Shown: positions 45,248 to 54,713, numbered from the stretch's first letter. The stretch: 64,000 nt of DNA from Bacteroidota bacterium (GCA_016713525.1 JADJOZ010000008.1:62001-126000); one strand, 5' to 3'. The notes: generated by a model from the letters alone, not told the origin. Made by a program: numbers and translations.

Positions 45248-46206
45248 TGGTTTCCATTTTTATAAAATACCAACATTCAATTCTTGCTTGTCAATCTTAA
45301 ATAAAAACATCTTGAGTACGAGAAACAGCCAACCTTAGCAGCTAAACTTACAACCCTTCGATCCGCCAGCCGGCGGACTCAGGGCAGCGCTTGGCACTAA
45401 TGTGCAATCACATCTGTTTTACTCAGGAACACCCATCATCAAACCACCAAATTTTCAAATCATCAAACCATGTGCAGTCACATCTTTTACTCAGGAATAC
45501 CCATCACCAAACCACCAAATCATCAAATCATCAAACCATGGGCAGTCACACCTTTTTTACTCAGGACCCAACTTGCAACCTTCGACTCACAACTTTTAAC
45601 TTAAAAGCAGTCATACCTTTTTACTCAGAAATAAATAATCAGCAAACCACCAAATCAATAGCAGTCTCCTGTTTTCTTTTTCCTCACCCGGCCCTCTCAG
45701 CATAGGCATCCTCCTCCGTAGAACATTTTGGGCTGAGAGGGAAAGACCAGATTAAGGATTAAGGTTTTTGTTTCAGCGCGGAAATTTCGTTAGAATGATG
45801 GATGATAAATGCCGATATTAATTATTAATTCTGTGTTTATCAATTTTAATTCTGCAAAAACATTTTTAAGAATGTTTTCGATTGCTGAGCAGAAACATTC
45901 AAATTAAAAAATGATCAAATCACCATCCTTGAAGCAGAGCTGAAGCACGCTTCTGGGTACCCATCGACTATGCTCAGGGCAGCGCCTTCAACTTTCAACC
46001 TTCAACTTACAACTTTTAACCAATGAGCAGTCACATCATTATAATTCGACACCCCTTGTCACCCCTCGACTCCGCTCTGGGCAGCGCTTGCCACTTGCCC
46101 CTTGCCACTTGTCACTTGCCACTTGCCACTAATTTGCAGTCACACATTTGTTACTCAGGAACAAAAAATCAGCACACCAGCACATCAAAAAATCAACACA
46201 TTAAAC
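45248..46206. repeat. Non-coding modular repeat region
   Basis: No gene-like frame is present. Recurrent modules are GCAGTCACATCTTTTACTCA-like elements near 45401, 45473, 45543, 45609, 46027 and 46136; CTCAGGGCAGCGC-type elements near 45379, 45973 and 46077; short tandem text of TTCAAC/TTCAACC or CTTGCCA type; and ATCAAACCACCAAATCATC segments. An inverted repeat CCCTCTCAGC / GCTGAGAGGG spans 45692-45741. The phrase GATCAAATCACCATCCTTGA at about 45911 recurs almost identically at about 12530, at the edge of the other repeat block. Confidence 0.75.
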
Positions 46207-47334
46207 TCATTTCATCGTAATATATGCGAATTTGTTTTTCAGTTTCAGGAATGGTGTTTCATAAAAGCGGTAACTGATTGATGCTATGAAAATGGTGAAG
46301 CCAAGGGCCAGGAAGGTGTCGAGGAATAGTACCTGGTATAGTCCGGTGTTAATGCCCAGTTTTTTGGTAATAGTGGTGGCGACAAGTATGCCAATGAAAT
46401 GGAGACAATACAATCCGTATGTTATAGTTCCCAGCTTGGAGATTCTTTTAAAATCAGACATTTTAAATAGTGAATTCTTTGCGTAATTCTGCTCCAGAAT
46501 AATTGACAGCATAATGAGGGCAATGATGCTACGTTCGAAAATACGAAGCGGGAAACTGGAGAACATAACCTCATCGCGGAATAAAAATACCAACTCGAAT
46601 AACATATAAATAATTGCAATCTGATATTTTTTAAGATTTTCAAATAGCTCTTTAAACTTTTTACTTTCAGAAATCATCCAGGCTCCGAATGCTCCGATAG
46701 CCATATCTCCGATACATGAAAGAGTATGGTGTTCGTGGAGCAACGGAGAATCATTCATGGCCCGGTAAAAAAGACTGGAAACTATAATTGCAGCAAATGC
46801 CATCCAATAGTTTCGCACCGGAAGTGCAAATAAAATGACAGGCCACAGTAGATAAAACTGTTCTTCTATTGCAACACTCCACAAAACTCCCAATACCGAT
46901 GAATCAGGCAGTCCGCTTCTGATAATATCAAAGTTATTCAGAAATGTAAGGTACATTAAAGGTGAAGCAGTCTCATTTGGTACCTGACCAAAAAATTCTT
47001 TAATCATGGGAAACATAACAAAACCGAAGAAGACACAGAAATAAAACAAGGGCCATATTCTAAGAATTCTTCTGATCCAGAAATTTCTTAAATCGATTTG
47101 TCTGTTAAGTTTCTTTTCTTCAATAAGTAAAAAGGTAATCAGAAATCCGCTGAGCACAAAAAAGAAATTCACTCCGAGATTTCCATTTCCAAACAGATCC
47201 TTCTTAATGAATGTATAAACAGGATTATCCTTAATGAAATCATATTCTGTATGAAATGAATGAAAAAAGAAAACCGATAGAAAACACAAAAATCGCAGTC
47301 CATCCAGATTTTCAAAATAAACTTTCTTACTCAT
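46207..47334 (-). CDS. Acyltransferase 3 family membrane protein (OafA/YrhL-like)
   Basis: The 375-residue protein shows about ten transmembrane helices and the family opening 'FENLDGLRFLCFLSVFFFHSFH' with the catalytic His in the first helix, followed by 'LGVNFFFVLSGFLITFLLIEEKK' and 'RRILRIWPLFYFCVFFGF' (the conserved Arg pair). Members O-acetylate or acylate surface sugars or glycolipids in the cytoplasmic membrane. A glycan-tailoring role would suit the glycosyltransferase at 42700, but repeats separate the two genes. It ends at the repeat block and lies 27 bp downstream of the PNPOx gene. Confidence 0.92.
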   Translation of the reverse strand: MSKKVYFENLDGLRFLCFLSVFFFHSFHTEYDFIKDNPVYTFIKKDLFGNGNLGVNFFFVLSGFLITFLLIEEKKLNRQIDLRNFWIRRILRIWPLFYFCVFFGFVMFPMIKEFFGQVPNETASPLMYLTFLNNFDIIRSGLPDSSVLGVLWSVAIEEQFYLLWPVILFALPVRNYWMAFAAIIVSSLFYRAMNDSPLLHEHHTLSCIGDMAIGAFGAWMISESKKFKELFENLKKYQIAIIYMLFELVFLFRDEVMFSSFPLRIFERSIIALIMLSIILEQNYAKNSLFKMSDFKRISKLGTITYGLYCLHFIGILVATTITKKLGINTGLYQVLFLDTFLALGFTIFIASISYRFYETPFLKLKNKFAYITMK

Positions 47335-47361
47335 AAATAGCTGTGATGCGCAAGGGTGAAG

Positions 47362-47919
47362 TTAAACAACTGAATTATTCTTTAATGCCGGCAATCCATC
47401 AATACTTTTTAAATTTTTCTCTTGTTGATATTCCACAACTCCCGCTTCTCCTTTATTATCGGCCCATTTAATCATCATATCACGATCCGATTTAAAATCC
47501 ATTAAAGGAACTCCAAATCCACATGAATCACTCACCCGGTTGACATATAATTCTATGTACGATCGTACACCTATCCGGGAAGGGAATAATTCCTGATAAT
47601 TGCTGAACTCAGCATCGGCTGGCAAAACTACCTTTCCTGTTCCATGTAACCGCATAATTTTTGGGGGACCTTCAAAAGCACAAAACATGATTACCATTCT
47701 GCCATTTTCCTGCAAATGAGCAATAGTTTCTGCCCCGCTTCCCGTCAAATCCTGGTAAACAACCTTATTTTCAGATATTATCCGCAGCGAATCGAGCCCT
47801 TTGGGGGAACAGTTAATATGACCTTGCGGATCTAATGGAGCGGTCGAGACAAAAAACATCTTCTGATTTTCAATCCATTTCCTTTGTTCCGGAGCTATGA
47901 CTTCAAAATGTTTTCCCAT
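47362..47919 (-). CDS. Pyridoxamine 5'-phosphate oxidase-family protein
   Basis: The 185-residue protein has a split-barrel flavin fold: 'NQKMFFVSTAPLDPQGHINCSPKGLDS', 'VVYQDLTGSGAETIAHLQENGRMVIMFCAF', 'GPPKIMRLHGTGKV' and 'VNRVSDSCGFGVPLM' are all characteristic of the stand-alone PNPOx-like family in Bacteroidota and other phyla. Most members use FMN or F420 and reduce unknown substrates; the pyridoxine pathway enzyme itself is not implied. The protein is cytosolic. It lies upstream of the acyltransferase and divergent from the DUF4175 gene. Confidence 0.9.
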   Translation of the reverse strand: MGKHFEVIAPEQRKWIENQKMFFVSTAPLDPQGHINCSPKGLDSLRIISENKVVYQDLTGSGAETIAHLQENGRMVIMFCAFEGPPKIMRLHGTGKVVLPADAEFSNYQELFPSRIGVRSYIELYVNRVSDSCGFGVPLMDFKSDRDMMIKWADNKGEAGVVEYQQEKNLKSIDGLPALKNNSVV

Positions 47920-48317
47920 GAAACGAAAGTAGGAATTTAATCAGTTCTTAAACCAGGGAAACATGAAGTACTACCGGGAACATTGTTCAGCTAGTCATCT
48001 AAAAAGCATGTTAGTCGATTGATTATAAACTATTTAAGTGCAATTAAGCGACACCTTATTCTTGCACCCTGGCCCAATTGCCTATAATTTTATGCGGGTT
48101 TAATTTTGCAAGCCAAATCCTGAAAACGCAGGAAAATTCTTCAAATCCTAATACCTAAAGCGCATCAAATGCTTTTTAAATCAATTAATTACCACTCATC
48201 ACATCCTGTTCTAAGCCATCAAATTCATCAGATAACGGTAAAAACCTTGTGTTTGAAAGAGTGAATAATAAAACACCTTTTTAACTTTTACGTTACTAAC
48301 TTTGTAGAATCACTGCC
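47920..48317. other. Divergent intergenic region
   Basis: This 398-bp AT-rich gap separates the PNPOx and DUF4175 genes and should contain both promoters. Apart from the -7 box at 48297 I see no repeats, hairpins or frames of note in it. Confidence 0.5.
48297..48304 (+). promoter_or_regulatory. Bacteroidota-type -7 box (TAACTTTG)
   Basis: The octamer matches TAnnTTTG and lies 13 bases before the ATG at 48318. Confidence 0.55.
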
Positions 48318-51300
48318 ATGAGAGGAAAAAACTATCAGGAACTAATCGGAAAGCTGGATGAATTCATCCGCAAGTACTATAAAAATCAACTCATAAGAGG
48401 TGGTTTGTACGTATTTACGGCTTTATCCGGGGCATGGTTGGTATTTACCAGTCTGGAGTATTTCGGCCATTTTTCAATTGCCGTGCGCACCACCTTATTT
48501 TGGTCTTTTATTCTTGCAGCTGCTTATGCAATGTGGATTTACATCATCACCCCATTGTCGAAGCTTTACCGTTTAGGAAAAGTTATCAGTCACGAACAAG
48601 CTGCAGGAATTATTGGACAGCATTTCCCTAATGTGCAGGATAAGTTACTGAACACACTGCAACTTAAAGCTGAAGCCGATAATCAAGCCAATGCAAGTGA
48701 GTTATTGCTGGCAAGTGTTGAACAGAAAACAGAAGAACTTCGCCTGGTTCCATTTGCAGCAGCTATTGATTTCAAGAAAAACAGAAAGTATTTAAAGTAT
48801 GCGGCGTTACCGGTAATTTTTCTTTTAGTTATTCTGGTAGCGGCACCAAGCTTATTGTTTGATGGCAGTGAGCGACTGATGAAACACAGTACTCATTTCG
48901 AAGTGCCTGCTCCATTTATTTTTGAAATTGAAAATGATAAGTTGCAGGCTGTACAGAACGAAGATTTTTTACTCGATGTATCGGTATCCGGAAAGGTTGT
49001 TCCTGATGAAGCTTATATTGAAATTGATGGCAATCAGTTTAAACTGGATAAAGAAAACAGAATTAATTTTAAATATACTTTCCGGAATATTCAGAAGACT
49101 ACCCGTTTTCACTTATTCGCAAATGGTTATAGTTCGCGTGAATATGTGCTGGATGCCATTCCAAATCCGTCGGTTTTAAATTTCAACATTTCACTTCAGT
49201 ATCCATCTTATTTAGGAAAGCAGGCGGAGCAGCTAACCAATACCGGGGATGTGACAGTACCTGCAGGAACAAAAATTAAGTGGTCGTTTGAAGCACGCAA
49301 TGTCACCACGTTGAAAATGGGATTTACCGATAGTACCTATTCCTTAAATGCAGACGGATCATTGTTTGAGTATTCCAAAGCATTCATGAAAAGTACCGGT
49401 TACACGGTAACTCCTGAAAATGAATTTATGGTTTCGAAGGAGCCAATGGATTACAACATAAATGTGATTCCTGATTTGTATCCTGTCATTCAAACCGAAC
49501 AGCAACAAGATTCGCTGAGTACGCAACTACTTTACTTCAAAGGTTTAATCCGCGACGATTATGGATTCAGCAAGATGGCATTCCATTACCGTTTTATAAA
49601 GACCTCTGAAGAAAACCTTCGTACAAAAAATCTGGTTTCAGAAATCATTTCCGTTAATCGTTCATCCAATCAGGATCAGTTTTTTCATGCCTGGAATATG
49701 CAGCCTTTAATGGTAGAACCCGGTGAAGAGGTAGAATATTATTTTGAAGTGTGGGATAATGATGGCGTTTCGGGACCGAAATCATCACGTACGCAATCGA
49801 TGGTATTCAGAGCTCCTACCCTACAGGAACTTGCTGAAAAGGCTGAACTGAATGCCGATAAGATGAAAGCTGATCTGGAAAAGAGTATACAGCAGAGTAA
49901 AAAATTACAGAAAGATCTTCAGGCTGTATCACGCGATATGCTCGAGAAGAAAACCATGGGTTATGAAGAAAAGAAAAAGATTGAGGATCTTCTGAACCAG
50001 CAAAAAGAACTGCAGAAGCAGGTTGAGAATCTGAAAAAAGAAAATCAGATGAACAACTCTCAGGAGAAAGAATATCGCAAGAATAATGAAGATTTGCAGG
50101 AGAAAAAAGCAGAACTTGAGAAGTTGTTCGAGAAACTCATGAGTGAAGAAATGAAGCAGCTCATGCGTGACCTTGAGAAATTGCTACAGCAGCTCAATAA
50201 AGATCAGGTGAAAGATATGGTTGAGAAAATGAAACTCGACAATAAAGATCTGGAAAAACAACTCGATCGTACACTGGAATTATTTAAGCAACTGGAAGTA
50301 GAGCAGAAACTGAAAGAAGCAATAAGTAAACTTGATGAACTTGCAAAAGAGCAAAATAAACTTGCAGAGAAATCGGAAGAGGCTAAAACCGATAATAAGG
50401 AATTAGAAAAAAAGCAGGATGATATCAATAAAGAATTTGAGAAATTAAAAGAAGATGTAAAATCGCTCGAGAAGAAAAACGAAGAGCTTGAATACCCTCA
50501 GGAACTTCCAAAGAGTGAAGAGGAGATGAAAGATATTGAAGAGCAGATGGAGCAAAGCAAGCAAGAGCTCGGCGACAACAAGAAAAAGAATGCGGCTAAA
50601 TCGCAAAAGAGTGCTGCAGAAAAAATGGAGAAGCTTTCCGAAAAAATGAAGCAGCAGCAAGAGCAGGCTGAGGAGGAAAGTGCAGAAGAAGATATGAATG
50701 CTTTGCGTGCGCTACTTGAAAATCTGATTCGTTTCTCGTTCAATCAGGAAAGTCTGATGGAGGAATTAAAAACGATGGATGTAAATAATCCACGGTATAC
50801 TAAAATGGCTCAGAAGCAACGCGAATTAAAAGATGATGCAAAAGTGCTGGAAGATTCTTTGTTTGCTTTAAGCAAAAGAGTACCACAGATTTCATCGCTT
50901 GTAAATACAGAAATTGCTTCCATCAATGAAAATATTTCTCAGACCATTGCACATTTGCAGGATCGTTATGTACCTCAAGCCCGTTCAGAGCAGCAGTATG
51001 TAATGACATCAGTAAACAATTTAGCGTTGTTGCTTACCGAAGCTTTTGATCAGATGCAACAGCAAATGAAGCAGCAAAAAGAACAAAAAGGCAGCAGTGG
51101 AAATTGTAAAAAACCTGGTAAAGGAAAACCATCGCCATCAGCACAGAAAATGCGTCAGATGCAACAGCAGCTTAATGAGCAAATGAAAGCTTTGAAGGAA
51201 AAAATGGATGGCAAACAAAAGGGTGAAGGCCAGGGTAAGAAACCGGGCGGCATGAGCGAAGAACTTGCCAGGATGGCTGCCCAACAGGAAGCTCTGCGCA

Positions 51301-51677
51301 ATGAACTTCAGCAAATGAGTAATGAAGAAAATAAAGACGGTCAGGGATCTATGGGAAATCTGGATAAGGTTGCCAAACAGATGGAAGAGACCGAAAAAGA
51401 TATTGTAAACCGCAAAATTACAGCCGAAACGCTGCGTCGTCAGGAAGAGATTTTAACACGACTTTTGGAAAGCGAAAAAGCCGAAAGAGAGCGTGAACAA
51501 GACGAAAAACGACAGTCAAATGAAGGCAACGATGCCATATTTAGGAACCCAGGACAGTTCGAGGAATACAAAAAGCTGAAAATGAAGGAATTAGAATTAT
51601 TAAAAACTATTCCTCCAGGCTTTAATGCATTTTATAAAAACCTTGTAAATTACTACTTTCAAGCCCTAGAAAATTGA
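48318..51677 (+). CDS. DUF4175-family membrane protein with long coiled coil
   Basis: The 1119-residue protein has three hydrophobic segments near the N-terminus (about 29-48, 56-78 and 158-178), then strand-rich extracytoplasmic modules (about 195-500), a very long Lys/Glu/Gln coiled coil (about 505-830), a Met/Gln/Lys-rich segment and a conserved C-terminus ('RNPGQFEEYKKLKMKELELLKTIPPGFNAFYKNLVNYYFQALEN'). This is the DUF4175 layout seen across Bacteroidota. Function is unproven. The RsbW-like gene follows by seven bases, so the two are co-transcribed. Confidence 0.9.
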   Translation: MRGKNYQELIGKLDEFIRKYYKNQLIRGGLYVFTALSGAWLVFTSLEYFGHFSIAVRTTLFWSFILAAAYAMWIYIITPLSKLYRLGKVISHEQAAGIIGQHFPNVQDKLLNTLQLKAEADNQANASELLLASVEQKTEELRLVPFAAAIDFKKNRKYLKYAALPVIFLLVILVAAPSLLFDGSERLMKHSTHFEVPAPFIFEIENDKLQAVQNEDFLLDVSVSGKVVPDEAYIEIDGNQFKLDKENRINFKYTFRNIQKTTRFHLFANGYSSREYVLDAIPNPSVLNFNISLQYPSYLGKQAEQLTNTGDVTVPAGTKIKWSFEARNVTTLKMGFTDSTYSLNADGSLFEYSKAFMKSTGYTVTPENEFMVSKEPMDYNINVIPDLYPVIQTEQQQDSLSTQLLYFKGLIRDDYGFSKMAFHYRFIKTSEENLRTKNLVSEIISVNRSSNQDQFFHAWNMQPLMVEPGEEVEYYFEVWDNDGVSGPKSSRTQSMVFRAPTLQELAEKAELNADKMKADLEKSIQQSKKLQKDLQAVSRDMLEKKTMGYEEKKKIEDLLNQQKELQKQVENLKKENQMNNSQEKEYRKNNEDLQEKKAELEKLFEKLMSEEMKQLMRDLEKLLQQLNKDQVKDMVEKMKLDNKDLEKQLDRTLELFKQLEVEQKLKEAISKLDELAKEQNKLAEKSEEAKTDNKELEKKQDDINKEFEKLKEDVKSLEKKNEELEYPQELPKSEEEMKDIEEQMEQSKQELGDNKKKNAAKSQKSAAEKMEKLSEKMKQQQEQAEEESAEEDMNALRALLENLIRFSFNQESLMEELKTMDVNNPRYTKMAQKQRELKDDAKVLEDSLFALSKRVPQISSLVNTEIASINENISQTIAHLQDRYVPQARSEQQYVMTSVNNLALLLTEAFDQMQQQMKQQKEQKGSSGNCKKPGKGKPSPSAQKMRQMQQQLNEQMKALKEKMDGKQKGEGQGKKPGGMSEELARMAAQQEALRNELQQMSNEENKDGQGSMGNLDKVAKQMEETEKDIVNRKITAETLRRQEEILTRLLESEKAEREREQDEKRQSNEGNDAIFRNPGQFEEYKKLKMKELELLKTIPPGFNAFYKNLVNYYFQALEN

Positions 51678-51684
51678 TACCAAA

Positions 51685-52113
51685 ATGACCGCTACCAAAT
51701 ATTCAAATTCCCTGGAAATTGTTTCCCAACCTCAAAGCATTAACATCATTGAAAAAGTAATCGATGATTTAAAAAATGAGTTCGATATCCATGAGGATTC
51801 TTATGGTAACATACTGGTTGCTGTAACTGAAGCCGTAAACAATGCTATCATGCATGGAAACGATTGTGATCCTTCCAAGCAGGTGAAAGTCAGCTATGAA
51901 GTTGATGGCGACCGCATTGTGTTTACTGTTTCTGATGAAGGTAAAGGCTTCGACTATTACAATCTCCCCGACCCTACTGCCCCTGAAAACCTTGAAAAAC
52001 CAACTGGACGTGGTGTCTTTTTAATGAAACATCTGGCCGATCAGGTTATTTTTTCTGAAAATGGCAAAGTAGTGGAATTGTATTTCAAGACCCACAACGA
52101 CACTTTGGCTTAA
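51685..52113 (+). CDS. RsbW-like ATP-binding (anti-sigma-factor kinase-type) protein
   Basis: The 142-residue protein is a stand-alone HATPase domain of the RsbW/SpoIIAB class: N-box 'AVTEAVNNAIMHGNDCDPSK', G1 'VSDEGKGFDYYNLPDP' and G2 'GRGVFLMKHLADQV'. Such proteins bind ATP and regulate a partner, usually an anti-anti-sigma factor by Ser phosphorylation, though none is encoded here. The position after DUF4175 is one I have seen in other Bacteroidota, often followed by ybeY. Here ybeY is about 4.4 kb further on. Confidence 0.92.
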   Translation: MTATKYSNSLEIVSQPQSINIIEKVIDDLKNEFDIHEDSYGNILVAVTEAVNNAIMHGNDCDPSKQVKVSYEVDGDRIVFTVSDEGKGFDYYNLPDPTAPENLEKPTGRGVFLMKHLADQVIFSENGKVVELYFKTHNDTLA

Positions 52114-52195
52114 TAGCATGTGTTGATTATCAACTAATTAACTTTTGAGACAATCTGGACTTTTCAGTAAACTAAAAACCGACTTTATTAATAAA

Positions 52196-52271
52196 ACAAC
52201 CAAAATTAGTTGTAAATTTCATAAACAACTATAATTGGTTGTAAAATCAAAAAACAACCTTTTTTAGTTGT
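52196..52271. promoter_or_regulatory. Three operators ACAAC-N8-GTTGT at exact 29-bp spacing
   Basis: The inverted repeats occupy 52196-52213, 52225-52242 and 52254-52271. All three match ACAAC-N8-GTTGT perfectly and their centres are 29 bp apart, just under three helical turns. The last ends six bases before the -7 box at 52278, so occupancy would block the promoter of the HTH-protein gene at 52291. Autoregulation by that protein is the simplest reading. Confidence 0.85.
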
Positions 52272-52277
52272 TTTACG

Positions 52278-52285
52278 TATCTTTG
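52278..52285 (+). promoter_or_regulatory. Bacteroidota-type -7 box (TATCTTTG), possibly leaderless transcript
   Basis: TATCTTTG matches TAnnTTTG and ends only five bases before the ATG at 52291. Transcription usually starts a few bases after such a box, so the mRNA may begin at or next to the start codon. Confidence 0.6.
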
Positions 52286-52290
52286 TTTCT

Positions 52291-52917
52291 ATGAAGAGAA
52301 GAAGTGGGATATTGATTTATGGAGATCTGGTAGAATCAAGTGGAATCACCGCAGAAAGTGATTTACATGGACGGCTTTCCTTGTTAGAAGCTCAATTTTC
52401 AGGTGAAACAGGTGATGCTAATTTTACAATTTGGAAGGGGTTGGATGAGATCATGCTTTTTGCCGGAAATTGGAATTATGCAATGAGTTCTATACTTTTA
52501 ATTCAGGAAATGCTTCACCCTTTTAAATACCGATATGAAGTGATGCCCATCAATGATATAGAAAAAGGAAAACCCATTCATAAATTAACAAATCCGGAAT
52601 TTGCAATAATAGCTGACAGAATGGCCAGACTAAAGGAAACCGAATTGTTGATCAATATGGAGGACGAAAATAATGCTAAACTTATCGAAACTTCCGGCCT
52701 TGTATTAAATTTATTGCTCTTGAGAAAAGGAGAGTTCACAACAAACCAAATGCAACAATACCGGCTACACAAAAAAGGGTTGAACCAAAAAGAAATAGCA
52801 AAGGAATTAAGTGTGAGTCAACAGTCTGTTTCAAAAACGTTAAATCAAATTCAATTCAACAGCATTGCAACAATTGAAGAACGGTTATTAAATCTTTTTA
52901 CCGATGGAACAAACTGA
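52291..52917 (+). CDS. SatD-like protein with C-terminal helix-turn-helix
   Basis: The 208-residue protein opens 'GILIYGDLVESSGITAESDLHGRL' like SatD-family proteins, whose hallmark is a 'iiGDiv.S' start, and has a C-terminal HTH 'KKGLNQKEIAKELSVSQQSVSKTLNQIQ' (about 165-193) of the sigma-70 region 4/MarR-like kind. It should bind DNA as a dimer, and the three dyads immediately upstream are candidate targets. The SatD role in stress tolerance is poorly defined. The next gene overlaps it by 14 bp, forming a two-gene unit. Confidence 0.8.
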   Translation: MKRRSGILIYGDLVESSGITAESDLHGRLSLLEAQFSGETGDANFTIWKGLDEIMLFAGNWNYAMSSILLIQEMLHPFKYRYEVMPINDIEKGKPIHKLTNPEFAIIADRMARLKETELLINMEDENNAKLIETSGLVLNLLLLRKGEFTTNQMQQYRLHKKGLNQKEIAKELSVSQQSVSKTLNQIQFNSIATIEERLLNLFTDGTN

Positions 52918-53353
52918 TGTGCTTTTACAAAACACTTACTTTTTATTAATAGTAGTTGGCGGGGCATTTTTCCTGCTTGCTACAAGCGGTAAATTTGTAA
53001 ATCAAATGATGAACCTGATTTACAATAAATCTATTCAGGAAATTTCTGCTGTATCGGATGAACATAAGTCCAGCGAATCAAACCCAAAATCTTCTGAAGA
53101 TAAACAAATAATTCTTGACCGCATTTCAACAGGATTGATAATTGGAAAGTGTGAAAACATCATAATTTTACTACTGACAATTACCAATTCTTACACTGCT
53201 ATTGCATTAATTTTTACTGCTAAAACCATTATCCGAAAAGAAGATATTGGCAAAAACAGCATGTTTTTTCTTGCCGGGACTTTACTGAATGTTACTTATA
53301 GTCTTATTGTAAGTTACCTGATTGTACTGTTAGTTAAATACACTACACTTTAA
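52904..53353 (+). CDS. Membrane protein, DUF3307-like C-terminal half
   Basis: The 149-residue product has a hydrophobic N-terminus (about 10-25), a Ser/Lys-rich linker with a run of charged residues (about 45-70) and a three-helix C-terminal part ('ISTGLIIGKCENIIILLLTITNSYTAIALIFTAKTIIRKEDIGK', 'FLAGTLLNVTYSLIVSYLIVLL'). The 'GK-E..iill....' and 'aKtiiR..di' phrases resemble the C-terminal portion of DUF3307 proteins, which often pair with SatD-like genes. It overlaps the HTH gene by 14 bp and is probably translationally coupled to it. Confidence 0.7.
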   Translation: MEQTDVLLQNTYFLLIVVGGAFFLLATSGKFVNQMMNLIYNKSIQEISAVSDEHKSSESNPKSSEDKQIILDRISTGLIIGKCENIIILLLTITNSYTAIALIFTAKTIIRKEDIGKNSMFFLAGTLLNVTYSLIVSYLIVLLVKYTTL

Positions 53354-53372
53354 TAATATTACATACATAAAA

Positions 53373-54713
53373 ATGGTTATGCAAAATTCAGTTAATTTAA
53401 AATCCATCCTTTCTATATGCTTCATATTAATCCTGCAGATAGGTGTGCCTAAAATTATTCATGCACAACTTCCCACCCCTTCACTTGTAGGTTACTGGCA
53501 CAACTGGAATGATACAAGTGCTCCTTACATTCCTTTAACTGCAATCGACAACAGATATAATGTTATTGAAATTTCTTTTGCGGTTCCTGTATCTCCACAG
53601 GATATGACGATGACTTTTATTCCCGACAATATAACTGTTCCCGCATTCATATCACAAGTACAGGCATTGCAGGCTGCGGGGAAAAAAGTATTGCTAAGCA
53701 TTGGTGGCGCAAATGCTTTTATTGACCTCACAACTACAGTTAACAGAGATGCATTTATTGCCTCTATGACCAACCTGTTGGTGACTTATGGTTTTGATGG
53801 TATTGATATAGATATTGAACATGGGAATGCCATCACCATTACAGGAGGAACCATTGCTAGTCCTACCAATATTTCACAACAGCATTTAATAGCTGCCATT
53901 CAGCAAATTATGCAAAACTACCGGACTGCTTTCTCTAAAAAAATGTTGCTGACCATGGCGCCTGAAACTGCTTATGTAACAGGTGGCATGTCGGCCTATG
54001 GCGGAATTTGGGGTGGCTATTTGCCTATAATAAATGCTTTGCGCGATTCCATTGATATGTTGCATATGCAATTATACAACAGTGGCTCCATGTATGGAAT
54101 TGATGGAGGAATTTACACACAGGGGAACGCAGATTTTATTGTTGCTATGACCGAGGCAGTAGTACAGGGATTTCAGACTGGTGGCGGATTCTTTCAGGGA
54201 TTACATGCTCATAAAATTGCTGTAGGTTTACCTGCATGCGGCAATGCTGCCGGTGGCGGATTCGTAAATGATGCTACCGTTAAATCAGCAATTGATTACA
54301 TCCGTGGAAACGGACCGAAACCCGGCCTTTACACACTCACCAACACTTATCCTGACTTAGCTGGAATGATGACCTGGTCGATTAACTGGGATGCCGTTAA
54401 TACTTGTGAAACATCGTATAATTATGCCATTAATTTTGAATTAATTTTCGGCACTCCAACTGCACTGAGTGAGTTAAATTCATCCGAAAACACTGTTAAG
54501 CTATTCCCAAATCCCTCAAATGGAAATTTTTATATCCAAAGTAAAATTTCATCTGCAGAATTAACTATTACCGATGTTGCCGGAAAAATAATTTATGCTG
54601 ATCAACACTTTGCTGAAATGCAGCAAGTGGTATTACCTGAACAAGGCATCTTCCTCATTCAACTACGGACCGAGTCAGAAGTTCTGAATGGTAAAATTAT
54701 CATCACCAAATAA
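53373..54713 (+). CDS. GH18 chitinase-like enzyme with T9SS sorting domain
   Basis: The 446-residue enzyme has a signal peptide ('IIHAQ'), a GH18 barrel (about 35-365) with 'KKVLLSIGGANAF' and the catalytic DxxDxDxE motif in 'FDGIDIDIEHG' (Glu about residue 149), 'LLTMAPETAYV', 'MLHMQLYNSG' and 'GMMTWSINWDAV', all in the usual ChiD-like order. A T9SS type A domain closes it ('VKLFPNPSNGNFYIQS' to 'GKIIITK'). It should hydrolyse chitin or related GlcNAc polymers and be displayed on, or released from, the surface. It follows the SatD/membrane pair by 19 bp, but the link is not functional by itself. Confidence 0.92.
   Translation: MVMQNSVNLKSILSICFILILQIGVPKIIHAQLPTPSLVGYWHNWNDTSAPYIPLTAIDNRYNVIEISFAVPVSPQDMTMTFIPDNITVPAFISQVQALQAAGKKVLLSIGGANAFIDLTTTVNRDAFIASMTNLLVTYGFDGIDIDIEHGNAITITGGTIASPTNISQQHLIAAIQQIMQNYRTAFSKKMLLTMAPETAYVTGGMSAYGGIWGGYLPIINALRDSIDMLHMQLYNSGSMYGIDGGIYTQGNADFIVAMTEAVVQGFQTGGGFFQGLHAHKIAVGLPACGNAAGGGFVNDATVKSAIDYIRGNGPKPGLYTLTNTYPDLAGMMTWSINWDAVNTCETSYNYAINFELIFGTPTALSELNSSENTVKLFPNPSNGNFYIQSKISSAELTITDVAGKIIYADQHFAEMQQVVLPEQGIFLIQLRTESEVLNGKIIITK

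Noticed and set aside
45391..46220. Short frames in the modular repeat region
   Set aside because: They are His/Pro/Ser/Thr-rich translations of non-coding repeats, differ between copies of the same module and lack start signals.
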